Positions 8,720 to 17,023 of a stretch of DNA of 39,706 bases are shown here, in pieces. Position numbers and translations under genes: made by a program. A model generated the notes under the pieces. The model was not told the DNA's origin, searched no databases, and worked only from the letters and a program-made list of their open reading frames with translations. The number at the start of each line of letters is the position of its first letter. The first letter of the stretch is position 1. The stretch is from an uncultured Acetatifactor sp. (GTDB taxonomy: Bacteria > Bacillota > Clostridia > Lachnospirales > Lachnospiraceae): the NCBI GenBank assembly GCA_910586435.1, contig CAJUGT010000023.1:1-39706 (forward strand). Direction: 5' to 3'.

Positions 8720-10267
8720 TTATGCCAGGCGCAGGCGAAGAAACTCCAGGACCTCCGCAAATTCCATTCCGTGGGATGCCTTAATCAATATTGTACTTTT
8801 CTCCGGAATCAACCTTTCTTTTGATAAGTTTTCTTCCGTTTGAACCGTCTCTTCCTGTGAAGCGGAAAGCCTTTCCAACAATGTCTGTCTGTCCGGAAAG
8901 TAAGTAATAAACACTCGTCTGCCTTGCCCATGGTGTATTTCATTTTTTCCGGTCTCTTCAGCCCGTTTCATCGCCGCCTCATACATATATTTGGATGCCT
9001 CTCCCACACAGATAATATTCTCTATGCCCGCATCCACGGCACGAATCCCCATTTGCCCATGAAGTTTATCATATTCCTCTCCCAGATTAAACATATCCCC
9101 TAATATGGCGACTTTTTCCGTATCCGCAAGGGCAAGCAGGTCAATGGCGGCACGCATGGATTCCGGATTTGCGTTGTAGCAATCATCTATCAATGTGTAT
9201 CCATTTACTTTTATCAGATTGGCCCGGCCTCCCACAGACGAAACCTTGGCAATTCCCGAGCGAATCTCCTCTCCTGTCAATCCAAGCAGCCTGGCCACAC
9301 ATGCCGCCGCTGCCGCATTTAACACCATATGCTTTCCTGGCTGGGGCACATGAACCGATACCCTGACGCTCCCCTCATCCACGCTTTTCCTGTCCCCATT
9401 CTCCGGCTGTTTCACATCCATTCGCAGGACCACATCACTGCCCTCCAGTCCATGGCAGACAATTTCTTCCGCCGCCACCTCTTCTTCCGGATTTGTTCCC
9501 AAACCAAAGAAATGGGGCTTATGCCCTTTTATCTCTTTCAGAGCAATCAGCTTATCGTCTTCTCCATTTAGGCAAATCTCCCCATCTTCCGACATATAAT
9601 CAAATATCTCGGACTTCGCCTTCAATATGCCATCCCTGCTTTTCAAATCTTTCAAATGGCTCTGCCCAATATTGGTAATCACACATATATCCGGCCGGGC
9701 CATCTTGCTGAGCCGGTGCATTTCTCCAAAATCACTGATTCCCATTTCCACAACCGCCACTTCATGTTCCTCTCTGATGCGCAGCAGGGTCAAAGGAACG
9801 CCGATTTCATTATTATAATTTCCCTCCGTTTTCAACACCCGATACCGTTCTCCCAGAACTCCTGCTATGAATTCTTTTGTGGTGGTCTTGCCCGAACTCC
9901 CCGTAAGGCCCACTATCTTCGCGGAAAGTTTTCTTCTATATGCCTCTCCAATTTCCCTTAATGCCTGCAAGGTATCCTCCACCAGCAGATAGCTCCCCCA
10001 TTCCTCAGCCTTACAGCCGTGCTCCGCTTCCACCTCTTCCGGTGTCTTCTGTGTTACTGCCAGAATTCCTCCCCGGGCAAATACAGGTACAATGAATTTA
10101 TGCCCGTCCACCCTCTCTCCCACAGTGGCTATAAACACTCCCCCCACTTCCACCTTCCTGGAATCCACATCCACGGAACTGACGCATTGGTCAATGTCCG
10201 CTTCCTTCCCCCGCAGAACCAGCTTTCCCTTACATGCCGCTGCAATATCTCCCAAAGTCAAATGCAT
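8720..10267 (-). CDS. murF: UDP-N-acetylmuramoyl-tripeptide--D-alanyl-D-alanine ligase
   Basis: A 515-residue Mur ligase that adds D-Ala-D-Ala to the UDP-MurNAc tripeptide in cytoplasmic peptidoglycan precursor synthesis. The N-terminal domain carries the MurF signature VDSRKVEVGGVFIA (about 34-47). The ATP-binding loop GLTGSSGKTTT lies at 120-130. The central domain has YNNEIGVPLTLL and VEMGISDFGEMHRL, and the C-terminal domain has DDCYNANPESMRAAI. Length is slightly above the usual 450-480 because of acidic insertions near 470-490. It follows ddl by 163 bp on the same strand, the common ddl-murF arrangement, which supplies its dipeptide substrate. The ribosome-binding site is weak (GGAAAGG about 14 bases upstream). 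Confidence 0.96.
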   Translation of the reverse strand: MHLTLGDIAAACKGKLVLRGKEADIDQCVSSVDVDSRKVEVGGVFIATVGERVDGHKFIVPVFARGGILAVTQKTPEEVEAEHGCKAEEWGSYLLVEDTLQALREIGEAYRRKLSAKIVGLTGSSGKTTTKEFIAGVLGERYRVLKTEGNYNNEIGVPLTLLRIREEHEVAVVEMGISDFGEMHRLSKMARPDICVITNIGQSHLKDLKSRDGILKAKSEIFDYMSEDGEICLNGEDDKLIALKEIKGHKPHFFGLGTNPEEEVAAEEIVCHGLEGSDVVLRMDVKQPENGDRKSVDEGSVRVSVHVPQPGKHMVLNAAAAACVARLLGLTGEEIRSGIAKVSSVGGRANLIKVNGYTLIDDCYNANPESMRAAIDLLALADTEKVAILGDMFNLGEEYDKLHGQMGIRAVDAGIENIICVGEASKYMYEAAMKRAEETGKNEIHHGQGRRVFITYFPDRQTLLERLSASQEETVQTEENLSKERLIPEKSTILIKASHGMEFAEVLEFLRLRLA

Positions 10268-10430
10268 CCCGTTACCCTAACCTTTCCTGTTTTTCGTTAT
10301 AACAGACGACTCGTTGTTCCCATCCAAACCTGCTGTGAAAGCCCTGGTTCTCTTTCTTCGGCCCCCCGTCACCATTCCATGTCAAAAAATCGCTGTCCCT
10401 GCTGTCAGGCAGCCACACCCTTAACCTCCA

Positions 10431-11450
10431 TCAGTTCCGATTCTCTAAAATGCGCTCACACAGCTGTCCAAAATCCATTCCTGCGGCAGCCGCTTCCTGG
10501 GGCAGCAGAGAAATCGGCGTCATTCCCGGCAGGGTATTTGCTTCCAGGCAGAATACTTCCCCATCCCCGTTCATGACAAAATCCATCCTGGCATAACTTT
10601 TCAACCTGAGCACCTGAAATACCTGCTCTGAAATTTCCTGCATCCTGCGGGTTTTATCCGGTGTAATATCCGCCGGACAAGTTTCCACAGTACTGCCTGC
10701 CTGGTATTTATTTCGGTAATCATAAAACCCTTCTTTGGGGGCCATTTCTATGACGGGAAGTGCCTTTCCTCCCATAACTCCAACTGAAAATTCCCGGCCC
10801 TTTATATACTGTTCCACAATCACCTCATCACTATAGCGAAATGCCTCCTCTTTTGCCCCTGCGTATTCTTCTTCATTGCGGGCAATGCAGACGCCCACGC
10901 TGGAACCGCTGCAACAGGATTTCACAATACAGGGATACGGCACTCTCGTCTCTTCCGCTTCCCCTTTCTTCAGCCGAATCCCCTTGGGAGTGGGGATTCC
11001 GTATGCCTTAAACAAATCTTTTGTAATTCCCTTATCCATTGCCAGAACCGAGCCTACCATATCCGCCCCAGTATAAGGGATTCCCAGCAATTCAAAGCAG
11101 GCCTGAAGTCTGCCGTCTTCTCCTCCCACGCCGTGCAATGCCAGGAATACACAGTCTGCGCTTTGACAGATGGCGAGAACATTTGGCCCAAAGAAACTCT
11201 TTCCCCCGTCCTTCCGCAATGCCCTGATGGCCTCCACATCTGGATTCTCCTCTTTTACGGCGCCTATCTGAGCCGCCCAGTCCTCTTCCCGTTCAAAAAT
11301 CCCCTCCACATCCCCCTCATATCCCAAATACACATCAAGAAGGATGGCTTTGTGTCCGTTTTGTTTCAATGCTTTATAAATCATGCTTCCGGAACTTAAA
11401 GATACGTCTCTCTCCGCACTGATTCCTCCTGCCAAGACAACTATTTTCAT
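10431..11450 (-). CDS. ddl: D-alanine--D-alanine ligase
   Basis: A 339-residue ATP-grasp ligase that joins two D-alanines for peptidoglycan stem peptides. Visible motifs are the N-terminal LAGGISAERDVSLSSG, the substrate-binding HGVGGEDGRLQ, the omega-loop FYDYRNKYQAG and the metal-binding EANTLPGMTP near the C-terminus. The tyrosine-containing omega-loop fits D-Ala rather than D-lactate specificity (family knowledge). The start at 11450 is preferred because GAGGAG lies ten bases upstream; an upstream ATG at 11486 lacks a ribosome-binding site. It is the upstream gene of the ddl-murF pair. The 855-bp region before it is non-coding and holds two inverted 176-bp structured elements. Confidence 0.96.
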   Translation of the reverse strand: MKIVVLAGGISAERDVSLSSGSMIYKALKQNGHKAILLDVYLGYEGDVEGIFEREEDWAAQIGAVKEENPDVEAIRALRKDGGKSFFGPNVLAICQSADCVFLALHGVGGEDGRLQACFELLGIPYTGADMVGSVLAMDKGITKDLFKAYGIPTPKGIRLKKGEAEETRVPYPCIVKSCCSGSSVGVCIARNEEEYAGAKEEAFRYSDEVIVEQYIKGREFSVGVMGGKALPVIEMAPKEGFYDYRNKYQAGSTVETCPADITPDKTRRMQEISEQVFQVLRLKSYARMDFVMNGDGEVFCLEANTLPGMTPISLLPQEAAAAGMDFGQLCERILENRN

Positions 11451-11627
11451 TGACTTTCCACTCCTCTTCAAAAGTTCCCTATTCAATATTTATTCCAAGT
11501 AAAATTGTCACATGAATTATTTTAACATATTCAGCCTGTACTGCAAGGCCCATTTTTCTTTTTCTGAAAGGACGCCGTTTCGTTCTGATGGTTCCTTTCA
11601 GCTGTATGGGGATGGGCAAAAAGGGAC

Positions 11628-11803
11628 GGCGTCCGGGGGCATGGGGGTTACGTTCGGCTCGGGCAACGCCTGCGATGAACTAAGCGTCAACTTCGGCTAG
11701 GACACAAAAGTACTGTGTCCAAGCCTGCGTAGACGCTGGATTTCATCTCCGGTCTAAGGGCGCCCTCTGGTGCGTTCACGTAACCCCCCATGCCCCGGAC
11801 GCC
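11628..11803 (-). repeat. 176-bp structured palindromic element, copy 1
   Basis: Near-perfect 26-bp terminal inverted repeats (11628-11653 and 11778-11803, outer bases GGCGTCCGGGG/CCCCGGACGCC) enclose a core with nested stems: GATGAA/TTCATC, AGCGTC/GACGCT and GGACACA/TGTGTCC. Read on the minus strand it aligns without gaps with the element at 12006-12181, which lies in opposite orientation. Most differences between the two copies fall as compensatory pairs. The unpaired segments GAGGGCGCCCTTAGACCGGA and GCGTTGCCC are nearly invariant. It is non-coding and its function is unknown. Confidence 0.8.
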
Positions 11804-12005
11804 TGTGTTTCCGAGAGTTTTACAATATTGGTACCTGTCTGACGCCATTTGAAGCCAACAAAGCACCCTTTTAGTAATCCGCAATTTTTTGTAGTTCATA
11901 GGATATACCAATAGGTCTGTCATTTGACTAGCTGTTTGCTTTACAATATGAGTTGCCGTTTGGCACATCCTTTTTGTTTTTTATATTGATACTTGCGGTA
12001 ATACA
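11804..12005. other. AT-rich spacer between the two inverted 176-bp elements
   Basis: This 202-bp stretch separates copies 1 and 2. On the minus strand an ATG at 11968 behind AAAAAGGA opens a frame that runs into copy 1. Its product (MCQTATHIVKQTASQM...) is not recognised and its tail is dictated by the palindromic element, so I do not call it a gene. No other signal is evident. Confidence 0.4.
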
Positions 12006-12181
12006 GGCGGCCGGGGTGGGGGAAGCGCTGCGAAAGCACTTGAGGGCGCCCTTAGACCGGAGACGGAATCCACCGCTTACAAAAGATTAGACACAGTACT
12101 TTTGTGTCTTAGCTTTTGTTGGCGGTTAGTCCGGCGGAGGCGTTGCCCGGGCCGAGCAGCGCTTCCTCCACCCCAGCCGCC
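12006..12181 (+). repeat. 176-bp structured palindromic element, copy 2 (inverted relative to copy 1)
   Basis: It is the same length as copy 1 and has its own 26-bp terminal inverted repeats (12006-12031 and 12156-12181, 24 of 26 complementary). The outer-arm sequence differs from copy 1 while pairing is preserved. Inner stems include ACCGCT/GGCGGT, AGACACA/TGTGTCT and CAAAAG/CTTTTG. The core segment GAGGGCGCCCTTAGACCGGA is identical to copy 1. The pattern of paired change supports a conserved RNA or DNA fold. Confidence 0.8.
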
Positions 12182-12305
12182 GTCCCTTCCATATCATCAG
12201 CAATATGCTATAAAGCCGGGCAAATGTACCCGGCTCCCTTGACTGAAGTATTATTTATCTGGTCCCCGCACAACCGGCAGGCTCCGGGCGCATACACAGG
12301 CCGTT

Positions 12306-13499
12306 TCAGATGTCAGATGATGCCCCATCCTGGTCCTGTGCGTCATATACCACCTGCCCGTCTATAATGGTATAGAGTGTCCTGGTGAACACCTCCATGG
12401 GATTGCCGTCGAAAATGGCTATATCCGCATCCTTTCCCACTTCCAGACTTCCCACCCTGTCCGCCACACCGCAGATAACCGCAGGAGAAATGGTAATCGC
12501 CTTGTATCCTTCTTCCAGGGCAAGACCTGATTTCACTGCCAGGCCTGCGCATAATGGCAGGGACTGAATCAGGGATACCGGATGATCCGTGGTAATTGCC
12601 GTCATAACCCCGGCTTTATTCAGCACCCCCACCGTTTTAAACGCCATATTCTGCACCTCAATCTTGCTCCTGCTGGCCAGATCCGGCCCCACAATGGCCG
12701 GAAACCCTTCCTTTGCAAGCTCTTTTGCAATCATATGTCCCTCAGAGCAGTGATCCAGGGTCATTTTTAAGTGAAATTCTTTCGCAATCCTGATGGCCGT
12801 GAAAATATCATCCACCCTGTGTACATGGGCTTTCAAGGGAATCTCCCTGTGTAATACAGGAAGCCAGCATTCCAGGGTGAAATCCTCCTCGAATTCTTCT
12901 CCCTTTTCAAGGGCTTTTTTCTTTTTATTATCATATGCCAGGGCCTTTGTCAATTCCTGCCGCAGCATGGCCGCAATGGCCATTCTGGTAGACGGACTTT
13001 GACCCTGCCCGGAATAATTGACCTTCGGATTCTCGCCAAAAGCGACTTTCATAGCCGCCGGCGCCTTAACAATCAAATCGTCCACACGACGGCCCCTGGT
13101 TTTCAGGAAAGCGAATTGTCCCCCTGCCACATTAGAGCTTCCAGGTCCTATCATTGCGGAGGTAATCCCAGCTCTTACCGCATCGTCAAAAGCGGCATCC
13201 ATGGTATTAACAGCGTCGATTGCCCGAAGATAAGGAGTCACCGGGTCAACCGTCTCATTGCAGTCATCCCCTTCCATACCTTTCTTCTCCTCCGTTATTC
13301 CCATATGGCAATGGGCCTCTATGATACCAGGCATAATAATGCCATTCTTAATCTCAATGACCCTTTCCTGAGAATCAGGATGAAACTTCACTTCATTCCG
13401 CCGTCCAATTTCAGCTATTTTTCCGTTTTTCACCCGAATGCATCCATCGGAAATGTCTGCACCTGCCATTGTTTTGATTACTCCGCCATAAATATACAT
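12306..13499 (-). CDS. Amidohydrolase family protein (imidazolonepropionase-like)
   Basis: A 397-residue cytoplasmic metal-dependent hydrolase of the amidohydrolase superfamily. The N-terminal beta-sandwich starts YIYGGVIKTM. The metal-binding HxH is in EAHCHMG (about 62-68). Further ligands are expected in KAHVHR, LDHCSEGH and the ITTDHPV aspartate/histidine segment, and the C-terminus has the usual GSLEVGKDADIAIFDGNP. The substrate cannot be read from sequence: such proteins cleave cyclic amides, dipeptides or imidazolones. The ribosome-binding site before 13499 is weak. It lies 194 bp downstream of the SpoIIQ-like gene on the same strand, with no functional link evident. Confidence 0.88.
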   Translation of the reverse strand: MYIYGGVIKTMAGADISDGCIRVKNGKIAEIGRRNEVKFHPDSQERVIEIKNGIIMPGIIEAHCHMGITEEKKGMEGDDCNETVDPVTPYLRAIDAVNTMDAAFDDAVRAGITSAMIGPGSSNVAGGQFAFLKTRGRRVDDLIVKAPAAMKVAFGENPKVNYSGQGQSPSTRMAIAAMLRQELTKALAYDNKKKKALEKGEEFEEDFTLECWLPVLHREIPLKAHVHRVDDIFTAIRIAKEFHLKMTLDHCSEGHMIAKELAKEGFPAIVGPDLASRSKIEVQNMAFKTVGVLNKAGVMTAITTDHPVSLIQSLPLCAGLAVKSGLALEEGYKAITISPAVICGVADRVGSLEVGKDADIAIFDGNPMEVFTRTLYTIIDGQVVYDAQDQDGASSDI

Positions 13500-13574
13500 A
13501 CTTATACCAATTCAATATTCTTGAATTCCCTTCACACTTATCCCAGCGAAAAATTTTCGCTTTTTTCATATGTT

Positions 13575-13649
13575 GTCGCATTAAGCAGCAGATCATCAGA
13601 TATGGCAATCAATTTCTTCATAGCTTGTATCTGAAGCTCTTAATGCGAC
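13575..13649. repeat. 11-bp inverted repeat with a possible micro-ORF
   Basis: GTCGCATTAAG at 13575-13585 is the exact complement of CTTAATGCGAC at 13639-13649. On the minus strand a 27-codon frame (MKKLIAISDDLLLNATTYEK..., ATG at 13621, stop at 13538) overlaps the left arm, but it has no clear ribosome-binding site. It could be a gene remnant or an operator-like site. Confidence 0.3.
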
Positions 13650-13693
13650 AGCCTTTTATCTTCAACAGTTGGCCCAAGACTATAAGTCCGCTC

Positions 13694-14635
13694 TTACCTG
13701 AACAGCGGTTCCGGATTCACAGGCTCACCGCCTGCTGTCATCTCCAGATACAGATTGCTGCCCTCCACGCAATAATATTTGGTAGGCTCCGCCACTGTGG
13801 CAATGACATCCCCCGCTTCCACATAATCGCCCTGGGTGACATTGATGCCCTCCAACTGACCATAAGTTATCTCATATCCGTCTCCAATGTCCATGGTAAC
13901 GGCATGTCCTATTTCCTCATTGTCAAAAATATTCACTACTTTTCCGGCTGCGCAGGCTGTCACAGAAGTTCCCACGTCTGCGCTTACCACCAGTCCGGGA
14001 TTGCACTTATAATTATTCAGCGTATAAAAATGAACTGTATTGTTCATATTAAAGGGAATGATGATTTCACCGCTAACAGGACGCAGCAGCCCATTTTCCT
14101 CCGAAAAATGCAGACTTTTGGAAATCACATTATTTGCCGCTGTCTCTTTCTGTTCCATGGGTTCTGTTTCCGGCGCTTCTTCCAGTTCCGGTTCCGGCAA
14201 AATTTCCATTTCCGGCGCGCCCGCTACTCCTTCCGGAATCATCAGTCCATCCTCAAGCAGGTCTTTCTTGGGCACTCCCGGCAGCTCTATCTCTCCGGAA
14301 CCCACTTCCATGGGGGTATAGTCCAAGTCATCATCCAAATTCAGCATTTCATCCAGGGAAGTGGCATTACCGTCTTCCCCCAAGCCAATGTTATCCTGCA
14401 CAATACCATTTGCCTGATCTTCTTCTGTCTGGTTATTCTGGGCAATCTCCTGGAGTTTGTCCGATGCATTGTTCTCCAGCGCCATAAAGTCTATGGTGTA
14501 ACCGTCGTCCGGTTCCTCCATCTGATTCGACTTCATATAAATCCCCGTCATTGTAAGTGCCGCAAGCACAAATGCGGACGAGGCAATCATAATAATACGT
14601 TCCTTTTTGGCATTATTCCTTCTGTTTCTTCTCAT
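13694..14635 (-). CDS. SpoIIQ-like protein with degenerate LytM (M23) domain
   Basis: A 313-residue single-pass membrane protein. A basic N-terminus (MRRNRRNNAKKERI) precedes one transmembrane helix (about 14-35) and an acidic linker rich in Glu, Asp and Pro. The C-terminal M23/LytM-like domain (about 205-313) keeps the fold signature (GTSVTACAAGKVVNIF; GYEITYGQLEGINVTQGDYVEAGDVIA) but lacks the zinc ligands. The usual HxGxD position reads NPGLV, the HL position reads QL and the HxH position reads NLY. This loss of ligands is typical of SpoIIQ, which forms the forespore side of the SpoIIQ-SpoIIIAH channel. The start at 14635 is chosen because AAGGAAGGG lies nine bases upstream. No clear sporulation-sigma promoter was found. 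Confidence 0.75.
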   Translation of the reverse strand: MRRNRRNNAKKERIIMIASSAFVLAALTMTGIYMKSNQMEEPDDGYTIDFMALENNASDKLQEIAQNNQTEEDQANGIVQDNIGLGEDGNATSLDEMLNLDDDLDYTPMEVGSGEIELPGVPKKDLLEDGLMIPEGVAGAPEMEILPEPELEEAPETEPMEQKETAANNVISKSLHFSEENGLLRPVSGEIIIPFNMNNTVHFYTLNNYKCNPGLVVSADVGTSVTACAAGKVVNIFDNEEIGHAVTMDIGDGYEITYGQLEGINVTQGDYVEAGDVIATVAEPTKYYCVEGSNLYLEMTAGGEPVNPEPLFR

Positions 14636-14782
14636 ACCTGCCATCCCTTCCTTTACAAAATTACGTATAAGCCAAACTGCTTTTTTTAGCTTGCTATCAG
14701 TTTGCCCTATTGAAAGCAAATTATGCAGATTCATTTGATTCACTGACAAATTAAGAAGAAACAGGATTTGAATCTCCTGCCA

Positions 14783-14833
14783 TAAAAATAGCCGCAGCCC
14801 CGGATTTTACCTGAAATCCCGGACCTGCGGCTG
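14783..14833 (-). terminator. Intrinsic terminator after the EF-hand-like gene
   Basis: On the minus strand a GC-rich hairpin (outer arms GCCGCAG/CTGCGGC, inner arms GGGATTT/AAATCCG) is followed by TATTTTTATG. It lies about 90 bases after the stop of the 14920-16119 gene and separates it from the SpoIIQ-like gene. Confidence 0.75.
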
Positions 14834-14919
14834 CAATTACCCTTTGGAAAGACATGCGAATCCCTGTCCCCATCTCTTTCCTATACTGATTTAATATTAA
14901 AAGAACCAACGGCAGTTCT

Positions 14920-16119
14920 TCAGGCATGTGAATCATACTTTGCCACATCCACATGCTGTACCGTACCCACATTGCCATTCTCATATAAGAAAATTCCTGT
15001 GTTGCGAATGGCTCCCCTGGTCTGCCCCTCCTGTCCCTTCAGGGTATGTTCTGTTGATACATTGTGAAGACAAATTGCTCCTACCCCTTTGTCCGACAGT
15101 TTATATAGCACATCCTTCCCGTCTTTATCCTTACACCATATCTTTAATTTATCCCATATGGCGTCATTCTCATCAATCCAGCCGTTACCGTCCTCATCAT
15201 ATTCCGCCAGGTCGGCAAAACCATTTCCACTGGCAGTTCCGAATAACTCGCTGCCGTCATTGATTTGGCCGTCACCGTTTTTATCCAATGCCAGATAACC
15301 GCTGGCTGCCCCCAATTGAGAGATTTCATCCATCTCCCCATCTGCGTCAATATCAAAATAAAAGGTCTGATCAGATAATTCAGTCACATCCGTATCCAGG
15401 TTAATCACCAGAGGATCGCACATCTTAAAAGAAGCAAGCTGCAAGTCATCCACAAAATGATGCTCAAATTCACGGCTCATTCCCACATTCACCTGAAAGT
15501 CGATTTCCCTCCCATCCGCAGTCCGCACTTTCCCCACAGTGGAAAATGAAGTCTCTTCCTTCTCCATGTGAATGGTCTCCTGGCTATAGTTCAGTACTTT
15601 CATTTTGGTTACGAGAGTTCCCTGTTCCTTATCCGGCAGATTCTCACCGGTCATGCCCTTGTTTCCCATCCCAAACCACTGTATGGATTGCTGCTGCCCC
15701 ATATATGTCATCTGAGAAGACATTCCCTGGGCATATGTCCTCTGAGAATTTATTCCCGCATATCCTCGTCTCATTCCATGTCTTCTATTAGAAAAGAGAA
15801 TATCAAAAATGTATCGCAATGTGGTTTCACGAATATCCGCAAGCGCCTGACTTATGGAATCTCTGACAGAAACACCCTGTCCCGACATTTTCAGACGGTT
15901 CTGCCAGTCCTCAAGTCCGGCTGCGGCCTGCTTTGTCTTGTTCTGATCCTTTTGTTCCGCATTCTCCGTACCTTCCCCATTGCTCTCCACAGTGGTATTC
16001 AGCGCCTGGTTTCCCTCCGCCAGCTCCTGCTCAGCTATCATAAAACGCCTGACAGTAACAGATGTCTCCCTATAACTTCTGGCAGAATTCATCCCCACCG
16101 TACTGGAATCAATTTTCAA
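14920..16119 (-). CDS. Protein with EF-hand-like Ca2+-binding repeats, TTG start
   Basis: A 399-residue protein. The C-terminal half has calcium-loop motifs FDIDADGEMDEI (about 253-264), LDKNGDGQINDGSELFG (about 276-292) and YDEDGNGWIDENDAIW (about 303-318), in the DxDxDG pattern of EF-hand/dockerin-type loops. The N-terminal region begins KIDSSTVGMNSARSYRE and contains a Gln/Met/Gly-rich stretch. No signal peptide is evident. The start is TTG, supported by AAAGGAG eight bases upstream; no ATG fits. A sigma-D-type promoter lies about 250 bases upstream and a terminator follows the gene, so it is probably a single transcription unit of the motility regulon. The function is unknown; a surface or flagellum-related role is inferred only from the promoter. 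Confidence 0.8.
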   Translation of the reverse strand: MKIDSSTVGMNSARSYRETSVTVRRFMIAEQELAEGNQALNTTVESNGEGTENAEQKDQNKTKQAAAGLEDWQNRLKMSGQGVSVRDSISQALADIRETTLRYIFDILFSNRRHGMRRGYAGINSQRTYAQGMSSQMTYMGQQQSIQWFGMGNKGMTGENLPDKEQGTLVTKMKVLNYSQETIHMEKEETSFSTVGKVRTADGREIDFQVNVGMSREFEHHFVDDLQLASFKMCDPLVINLDTDVTELSDQTFYFDIDADGEMDEISQLGAASGYLALDKNGDGQINDGSELFGTASGNGFADLAEYDEDGNGWIDENDAIWDKLKIWCKDKDGKDVLYKLSDKGVGAICLHNVSTEHTLKGQEGQTRGAIRNTGIFLYENGNVGTVQHVDVAKYDSHA

Positions 16120-16371
16120 TTTTTACGCTCCTTTATGTCCACCCATTTTGTCTGACCCAGGCTGTCTGGTCATCCCTGACCCAGACCTCCCCTGCCCCAC
16201 AAAACTTTTTACGGCTTCCGTCCTGTCCCCCTGTAAGAAGTAATCTCGGCTTCTTATCAAATAAAAAAGATGGCACTCATAGAGGAAATCCCTTTCCTTT
16301 CCAAGTACCATCCGTGGTGTCCATATATTTACTTGGCAGCCAGTCGGCCGAACTGTTCGCCTGTAATATTT
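16120..16371 (-). other. Long 5' leader of the EF-hand-like gene
   Basis: If transcription starts at the sigma-D-type promoter, the leader is about 245 bases. An open frame of 86 codons here lacks a ribosome-binding site and family resemblance, and its start would lie upstream of the promoter's transcription start. I see no known riboswitch. Confidence 0.35.
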
Positions 16372-16398
16372 ATATCGACACAAAACAAACTTACTTTA
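16372..16398 (-). promoter_or_regulatory. Sigma-D (sigma-28)-type promoter
   Basis: On the minus strand TAAA (16398-16395), a 15-base spacer and GTCGATAT (16379-16372) match the motility-sigma consensus TAAA-N15-GCCGATAT with one mismatch. It points toward the EF-hand-like gene. This suggests regulation with flagellar and motility genes. Confidence 0.65.
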
Positions 16399-16438
16399 GT
16401 TCTTTCTTCGCGCATATGAGCAAATCGTATTCGTATGT

Positions 16439-16981
16439 CTATGACTGTTTTGGAGCCGGCCCCGTCCCGGGTCCGGTATACTGTCCCGCCTGTTTTGCGG
16501 CGGCCGCCATATGTTGGACCTGAGCCAGCTTTGCCGACATCATACTGGCCAGCATCTCCCTGGGCAGAATAATATTCACGCCAAAGGGGTTGATAACCAT
16601 CCCCAACGCAGGACAGATATTCCCGTTTGGTTCCCTGCGCAGTATCATGCTGGCATATTCTTCAATCTTCAGCGCAAATGCAGGCATTTTCTTGTTTCTT
16701 TCCTGCCACTTGTCATATTCCGCCCTGTCCGTGAACGCCATGAAAAACTTGGTTCCGTCAGAAGTGGACAGCATGGGCAGCTGCACCTTGCTTCCCTGTG
16801 CCAGAACCTGCCCGCCGTCCGGGCCCTCCTCAGGAGCCGGCTCAACGATGGCCGGGGACAAAAATTCCGCTTTCACCAATTCTTCCACAAACATTCCCCG
16901 ATGCGCCTGTGTATCCTCCGCTTTCATCAATTCAATGGCCCCTATTAACATGGGGTTGGAAACATTTTTATTAAATTCCAT
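16439..16981 (-). CDS. SseB-domain protein
   Basis: A 180-residue soluble protein resembling the SseB N-terminal domain family. The N-terminal helix begins MEFNKNVSNPMLIGAIELM, and the central segment LPMLSTSDGTKFFMAFTDRAEYDKW (about 72-96) matches the family's usual 'P.....G..f.pvFTs...l..w' pattern. It continues with a conserved-looking INPFGVNIILPREML. The C-terminus is Ala/Gln/Gly/Pro-rich and probably disordered. The start at 16981 is preferred because AGAGGAG lies five bases upstream; a GTG two codons earlier is the alternative. It begins 43 bp after the stop of the aconitase-family gene and is probably cotranscribed. The family's role in most bacteria is unknown. Confidence 0.8.
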   Translation of the reverse strand: MEFNKNVSNPMLIGAIELMKAEDTQAHRGMFVEELVKAEFLSPAIVEPAPEEGPDGGQVLAQGSKVQLPMLSTSDGTKFFMAFTDRAEYDKWQERNKKMPAFALKIEEYASMILRREPNGNICPALGMVINPFGVNIILPREMLASMMSAKLAQVQHMAAAAKQAGQYTGPGTGPAPKQS

Positions 16982-17023
16982 AATCACTCCTCTATCAACT
17001 CTTGTTCACACTCTTTTGCACAG

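Noticed and set aside
11687..11968. 93-codon minus-strand open frame
   Set aside because: Half of it is the core of the palindromic 176-bp element, so its sequence is explained by structure rather than coding.
11628..12181. Insertion sequence made of two inverted elements
   Set aside because: No transposase-like frame lies between or near them, and the outer arms differ between copies while remaining self-complementary, which terminal repeats of one IS would not do.
16123..16383. 86-codon minus-strand open frame
   Set aside because: Its start lies upstream of the predicted sigma-D transcription start, it lacks a ribosome-binding site and it resembles nothing; treated as leader.
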